A stretch of DNA of 64,000 bases. Source: Paragordius varius (taxonomy: Eukaryota; Nematomorpha). A program made the translations under genes and the position numbers. Below the pieces are notes generated by a model. It saw nothing but the letters and a program-made list of their open reading frames with translations, made no database searches and was not told the DNA's origin. The stretch covers positions 3,224,001 through 3,288,000 of the forward strand of contig OZ176057.1 in assembly GCA_964247055.1 (NCBI GenBank), in the 5' to 3' direction. Within the stretch, counting starts at the first letter, position 1. Each line of letters opens with the position of its first letter. This document shows positions 58,667 through 64,000 of the stretch, one piece after another.

Positions 58667-61600
58667 ATGACTACTGACTCGAATAAAGTATTATCTGTTT
58701 AACAAAAATTAGATAACGCTCAGAATAAGAAATCCAAATGGAACTCAACGCATTCAAATTGGAAGTCATGAAAATGCATCCCAATTATTGTCACAAGTAA
58801 TGTAGTTTTAAAAAAAATTATTAGATAAAATCGATATTGGATTTACAGGATTTAAATTATCGGCAAGTTTTTTTGGATCAAAAATTGACCAATGATTTAT
58901 CGAAAGCTAGTCACAGTAAAAAAACTCTAAAGGATATGGGAATCAAGTTTTTTTTGTATTTATATTGTAAGAAACGGTGATATGTTATATATTAAAAGCT
59001 CATCCGATTATAGCCGAAAATCTTCATTAAATACAGAGGATGGATTTGTTATGCCAACACTTCCTAATACAAATACGGGTAATATAGAAAAATTTGTTTA
59101 ATTTTTATACATCAATGAAGCCCCCTTCCCTTTTCCCCCTTATTATAAGTTTTTTAGATTTTGCAGCACCTATAAACTATTGGGTTTTATTTGTTTTAAT
59201 ACTAGTTGTATAATTTAAAGCCACCATATTTAATCCAAATAAAAATTCAATTTATTTAGTTTTATAATTTATTTTTGGCACAAAATATTCTCTACTAATA
59301 TAATATTAAAAAAACTGTATAAAATATCACCCTAACTTACTTTTTTATTTTATTTCCAACAGACTTTTTTGACTCACTGCCTCCTATCGGAATTATGTGT
59401 TTCGTATCCATATAATATAATTTATTGAAATATTTATAAATTAAAAAAACATTTTAACACTTGGATATAACACATTCATTACGATCTTTCGATTCAAATT
59501 GTCGTTGGTGACACTAGGCTTGTTTCAAAATCAAATATTTTAAAATAGAATCAATTTAAACCTGTAAAAGGTTACCTATCTACATAATATTGATATACAA
59601 TATAAAAAAAGATTCATTTAGAAAATTTGATATTATTTATTTTATGGATAAATCCAAGGATATGTAAAAATAATTAAAAATAAACGTTTTTGACTATTTT
59701 AATGTTAGATGTGATTTGAATAAAAGGATTGAATTTAACCGATTAAACATGATATTTTGCCAAAATGTTGTAAAATTAAAATAGCTTCATAATAGTTTAC
59801 GGTACTATTTTTCAAAACTAATTTTATTTATATATTTAATTTATATAATTTTTATCAGGATAGAAGCATTAATGTAAGTTAGAACCGTTTCTATCAGTAA
59901 TTTTTTAATTATATCAATTTAAATAGGGTCGTACGTCACCAGTTACCCCAATTTGAATCGATACGTTAAAATAATAATATTTAAATATTTACACGTTAAA
60001 AAATTGGAATACAAATAATATTAACCTCAATCATTAAATTTTGACTTTGTAATTATAAATCAAATATAAATAAAGTGTTAATTCAAAAACAAAACTTTAT
60101 TTTTTGTTATGTAAGAAAAAGGCTTTAACGGGTCGTCAACCCCAAAATTAATGACCAATAATGAACAACCTCCTATGGTTGAAGATTTCATTGATCAAGA
60201 ATTGGAAAAAATGGATGGACGTATTATACGGACTTTGGATCCTACTTAGTTTTCTTTAAAATATTTTTTTTTTATTGAATTAATTTATATTTAAAATAAA
60301 AACGTTTGTTTGTAATAAGTAATTTTATTGTATTTTATGTCAATTGTTTTGTTTTTATAGTTAATACCATTTACACTTCAAATTCACTTTTAAACATTCA
60401 TTTCAAATTTCAACCTAAAATAAATTCTGTGTTTTTTTTAAGATTAAATTTTAACTCTATTTTTTTAAATTTTTAAAAAATGAAATTTTGTTTAAAATTA
60501 TAATAATACAGATAAAATTATAAACTAAGTCATAAAAATATATTTAATAAACATTTTTTTTGCATTTATTACAATTTATACATTTTTTTAATTAAATATT
60601 AAAATTTTGATTTCTTCAAAATTATCTTTATACAATGTATAATTAGCAGCTATTGGTCTCATTTAAATTTGATGATATAAATTTTTTTTGCATTTCTAAT
60701 TGTATGTTTTTACAAATCAATAAATACACTTGTTTTAATTCAAGAAAAATCTTTTTAAACATATTTTTGGTGTGAAAATTAAATTTTTTTCTTATAAATT
60801 ATTTTTTAATTTATATTTTGTATAGCTGCCATCATCCCAAGAATAACAAATGTATTCATTGTGTGCCGTTGGAGGTTTTTATTACCATTAGTCATCTAAA
60901 TTAATTAAAATATGTTAACTAAATATAGTAAAAATATAAAGTTTTGCGGACAAAAACGTAAAAATTTAATTACAATTAAGTTTTTTTTTTCAAAGACAAT
61001 CAAACTTTCTTTTATCTGGATTTTTTTAAAAAAAATATGGAATTGTGAGATGTATGTAAATTGGTAATGCACTGAATTATATAATACTAAAATTGTAATT
61101 TTATAGATTTTTATGAAAAAAATTAGGTAAAATTAGAGGTAAGTGTGTTAAAAAAATTATTGTTCCTATTTATAATTATAAAAAACTAAAAAAATTAAGA
61201 AGCTAAAGTTTTTTTTATCCAACATTAGGTTTTTTTCTTGACTTTTTGATTCGAATGAATGATATATTTGACATGTATCTCAAGCTGACATCTTTATACC
61301 CTATATTATAATTTAAAACTATTTATTATACTACTTGAGTAAATAGCGGTGCATAAAAAATTAGTCCTTTACATATTGTTTTAATAATTTCAGCATATAT
61401 ATTGTTAACTTTATCATATCTTAAGCCGCAATTCATGATGGTTAATAATATCTGATATCCATTTAAGCTTTTAAATGAGGATAGTAGAATTTTTTATACC
61501 TATATATACCATTTACAAATCGAATTCACTCTTAAACAATTCATATCACCATTGAACAAGTCAAATTCACCCTTAAACAATTTTAATTTACCCTAAAAGT

Positions 61601-62023
61601 TTATTATGTGTTTTCGGGCTAATATAAATCTTCATTAATATGAAATATATTTTAATGGCATAGTTCGTTATTATTTAAATATTATTTTAATTTTGCACAA
61701 AATTTCATTTTTTATAAATAATCTTAAAAAACACTTAATTTATTTTAGGGTGTATTCGATTGTTCGAGGGTGAACTTGAATTTTTCGAGGGTGAATTTGA
61801 ATTGTTTAAAGGTGAATTTGAACTGCAAATGGTACTTATTTTTAATTTCGTTTTTGAATTTAAGAACATTTACTTTTTAAACTGTGATTTATTTTTTATC
61901 CATTATCCTAGTTTTGTAATTATATTCTCATTATTTAATAACTAATGATGGATCATTTTTTAAAAAAAATAATTTGATATGAATTAAATTAATTTATTAG
62001 TCCTTTTTTCGGGTGCAAAATAA

Positions 62024-62055
<32 letters not shown>

Positions 62056-62952
62056 TTATAATATCTTTCCAAATCTAAATAAAACCGCTATAAATATATA
62101 CAATTATATATCATTGACAATTCCAATTTGATCAATTTAAATTCACCCAAAATTAAATTATATGTTTTTGGGCTAACTCATTATTAATATGAAATATATC
62201 TTTATGACATTGTTTATAGTTTTTTTCAGTATTATTTAAGTTACTAACAAAATTTAATTTTTTAAAAATATAAAAAAATATAGTTAATATTTAATCTTAA
62301 AAACAAATTTATTTTAGGGTGAATTTAAATTGTTGGGAATTGTTTAAGGGTGAATTTGAAGTGTTTATATATAAAAAATTTTTAATGAATTATTATATTT
62401 TAACATTTTTATGATCATATATTTAGCCATATGATGAGGGATATTTGAAACAAAATGACATTAAATACCTGTCTTTTCACAGTTGGTTACGTAAATTGGC
62501 TCATAACAATGATAAGTACGCTTTTTTATGCTTTTTTAACGTTATTTATATATTGATTTTCAAATAAACTTTTTATAGATATTTATATTGTTCATGTTAT
62601 GTATAATTTATAATATTTTTGTTTTTAATTACTTTTGCAAAATTTTTCTGTATAAATTAAATATATGGGTTTGTAATGTGTTTTTGCAGATGATTATTAG
62701 TGTAACATTTCATAAAATTTATGATGGAAAAAAATTAATTGGATATAAAAATTTAACCCTGATAATAATCAAGGAACATTCAATATTTTTCATTTCCCCG
62801 AATGCTGTATGTATATTAGAAAAAATTTGGTATTGGAACCGTTGAAATGCAAACTAAATTCGAATGGGGGACTTTTATGCAAAAATCATGCACCTTACCC
62901 CCAAGGAATTTGCTCAAATTGTCAACCATCTGCTATTACACTTACTGGACAA
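58667..62952 (+). CDS. NPLOC4: NPL4 (NPLOC4), first eight exons
   Basis: NPL4 pairs with UFD1 as a cofactor of p97/VCP to extract ubiquitinated proteins. Exons in the window are 58667-58687, 58713-58796, 58849-58946, 58972-59078, 60122-60248, 60826-60874, 62427-62515 and 62820-62952 (708 nt, 236 codons). The N-terminal ubiquitin-like domain reads ITLRIRNPNGTQRIQIGS then GIKNGDMLYIKSSS. Next are VEDFIDQELEKMDGRIIRTL and the zinc-finger region CHHPKNNKCIHCVPLEPYDE. KYLSFHSWLRKL and YPQGICSNCQPSAITL complete the zf-NPL4 region. All align with human NPL4 in order. The MPN-like core and C-terminus must lie beyond the right edge. Introns 1 and 3 are each 25 nt; intron 4 holds a TTAA element and introns 5 and 6 hold R300 elements. 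Exon 5 has tandem acceptors 6 nt apart (start 60116 or 60122). Confidence 0.93.
58688..58712 (+). other. 25-nt intron (NPL4 intron 1)
   Basis: GTATTATCTG to AAATTAG, phase 0. Removal joins the start codon exon MTTDSNK to ITLRIRNPNG of the ubiquitin-like domain. Confidence 0.85.
58947..58971 (+). other. 25-nt intron (NPL4 intron 3)
   Basis: GTTTTTTTTG to ATTGTAAG, phase 2. Removal joins MGIK to NGDMLYIK, the conserved I-K-x-G-D-x-L block of NPL4. Confidence 0.9.
59454..59969. mobile_element. TTAA element copy H, in NPL4 intron 4
   Basis: The 516-bp element has TTAA at both ends (TTAACACTTGGATATAAC; GAATCGATACGTTAA), in the same orientation as copies A and B but more diverged. Confidence 0.8.
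60355..60600. mobile_element. R300 element, left part, in NPL4 intron 5
   Basis: ATACCATTTACACTTC and two degenerate TTCACTTTTAAACA units followed by the family interior. It lies in the intron ending at 60825. Confidence 0.5.
61497..61833. mobile_element. R300 element, best-preserved copy
   Basis: The left end has ATACCATTTACAAATC and three TTCACCCTTAAACAATT-type units. The right end has three AGGGTGAATTTGAATTG units and GCAAATGGTA. It serves as the reference copy for the family and lies in NPL4 intron 6. Confidence 0.75.
62025..62050. repeat. (TA)n microsatellite
   Basis: A pure run of about 26 bp between two R300 elements. Confidence 0.9.
62113..62367. mobile_element. R300 element, second copy in NPL4 intron 6
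   Basis: It has the same interior as 61497-61833 and shorter terminal repeat arrays (one to two units each side). Confidence 0.6.
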
Positions 62953-64000
62953 GTATTCTTATTTTATTATATCCCCCCAAGACAAATAAAGCGTTTCTAT
63001 TAACTGGAAAAACGTTTGGATAGATTGGGAAAATATTTGGTTAGAATGGGAAAATTATGTTTGTTTCGATTAATGAGTAATATATATTTGGATTGAGTGG
63101 TATTATGATTGCTTATGATAAGTGCTTAATTAACAATGGTAAAAGTTTTGATTGGATGGGCTATTTGATTTGATTCGGTTGGGCAAATATTTAGTCTGAA
63201 TAGGAAAATGTTTGATATGGAAAAAAATATTAGTAAGCAAGAAATATGTTTGAATAGATGAGAATTTTTGATTTCATTTGATAGATGGTTAATTAAGAAT
63301 GATAAATGACTTGATTGAATGAGAAATATGTTTTGATTCAGTGAAATATTTGGATCGATTAAGCAATATGATTAATCTGAATACAAAATATGTTTTATAA
63401 GAATGGGGAAATGTTTGAACATTGCTCAAAATTGAATTAGTTGTTATGGTTCTTTTCTTAAAATTATAAATAAAGTAGTAAAGGCTGTTATTTTTTTGGA
63501 CTATAATTTTTAAATCAAGTCGAAAATTATTTGGATTGAGTAAAACAATGGTTAGTGGGATCGTGTTTAATTGAGTTTCGTAGAATAAGAAAATGTTTTG
63601 ATGAATAAAAAATAGTTGGATAAAGTAAAAATGTTATTGCAAATGTGTTCAACCGAAAATTGTTTTTTATAAAACAGATGGTTGTTTTAATTTAAAAATA
63701 TATTATATGAATGGAAAACATTTCATAAAAGGAGGTATTATTTATTGATTAGAATGTAAAAATGTGATTAAGTAAGAAAAATATCTGATTAGAATAATGA
63801 TTTGATCGAGAAAATCATATATAAAATCATATTTTTTTGAAATCTGTTTTTATTAAAATTGAAGTTAGCTGAATTGAAATTGGTTTTTATTTTTGTTTTC
63901 CAATTGTTAGCGTCGCGTCTTCTATATTTTTGGTGCCGCAATGAAATTGTCTTACTTCTAGTACTGAGCCAGCTTTTCAAGGACACCCCGTCCTAGATTT
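62953..64000. repeat. NPL4 intron 8 with degenerate tandem repeat
   Basis: From about 63005 to 63800 a 20-25-nt motif like TTGGATTGAATGGGAAAATA recurs many times with strong drift, showing a purine-rich bias on this strand. The last 160 bases are unclassified. No further NPL4 exon is visible before the window ends. Confidence 0.55.

Noticed and set aside
63789-63986. Minus-strand frame and the phrase VLEVRQFHCGTKNIED at the right edge
   Set aside because: Short, bounded by stops on both sides, cut by the window edge, and without a family I can name; possibly a repeat fragment.

Overview
The window is AT-rich nuclear DNA from an animal. The genes are interrupted by GT-AG introns, and the recognisable products are metazoan-type: a rhodopsin-like receptor, COP9 signalosome subunit 6 (CSN6), an APMAP/strictosidine-synthase-like propeller, NPL4 (NPLOC4), a sushi-domain secreted protein and a small protein that may belong to the Jupiter/HN1 family. 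Between and inside the genes lie (TA)n tracts and decayed DNA transposons. The most striking property is intron size. Seven confidently placed introns are only 22-26 nt long, while others in the same genes run to kilobases and are filled with transposons. Introns this short in an animal recall dicyemid mesozoans, so a dicyemid or another small-intron parasitic or reduced bilaterian is my best guess. That placement is inference; the sequence itself names no species.

Layout. 1-9604: a tandem duplication (about 6.1 kb offset, about 3.5 kb conserved) in which each unit carries a hAT-like MITE end, a rhodopsin-like receptor gene and a ZMYM1-type hAT remnant. Copy 2 looks frameshifted, but a 26-nt GT-AG segment sits exactly where its removal restores the frame. 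9605-18900: no supported gene; foldback and hAT-like non-autonomous elements. 18963-22340: a five-exon small-protein gene. 22650-28770: repeats, a 150-bp palindrome and a complete but dead hAT element (25032-27402) with a near-perfect 8-bp target duplication. 28837-33295: CSN6, eight exons. 33450-34833: secreted sushi protein, same strand, close behind CSN6. 34854-35936: a 360-aa all-helical protein of unknown function on the minus strand, stop codon 20 bp from the sushi gene's stop. 36000-40390: repeats. 40398-43825: a four-exon minus-strand gene of unknown function with a 30-nt microexon and a dead mariner in an intron. 43000-49250: hAT MITEs, TTAA elements and a head-to-head Penelope-like pair. 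49262-54142: the APMAP-like gene, eight exons. 54150-58650: repeats. 58667-62952: the first eight exons of NPL4, which runs off the right edge.

The genes are mostly unrelated housekeeping functions: protein-degradation regulation (CSN6), ubiquitin-dependent extraction with p97 (NPL4) and membrane or secretory roles (APMAP-like, receptor, sushi). No pathway cluster is evident. Every multi-exon model below was checked for phase continuity. Summed coding lengths divide by three for CSN6 (864 nt), APMAP-like (1107), NPL4 part (708), sushi gene (1296), minus-strand gene (1116) and the Jupiter-like gene (426).
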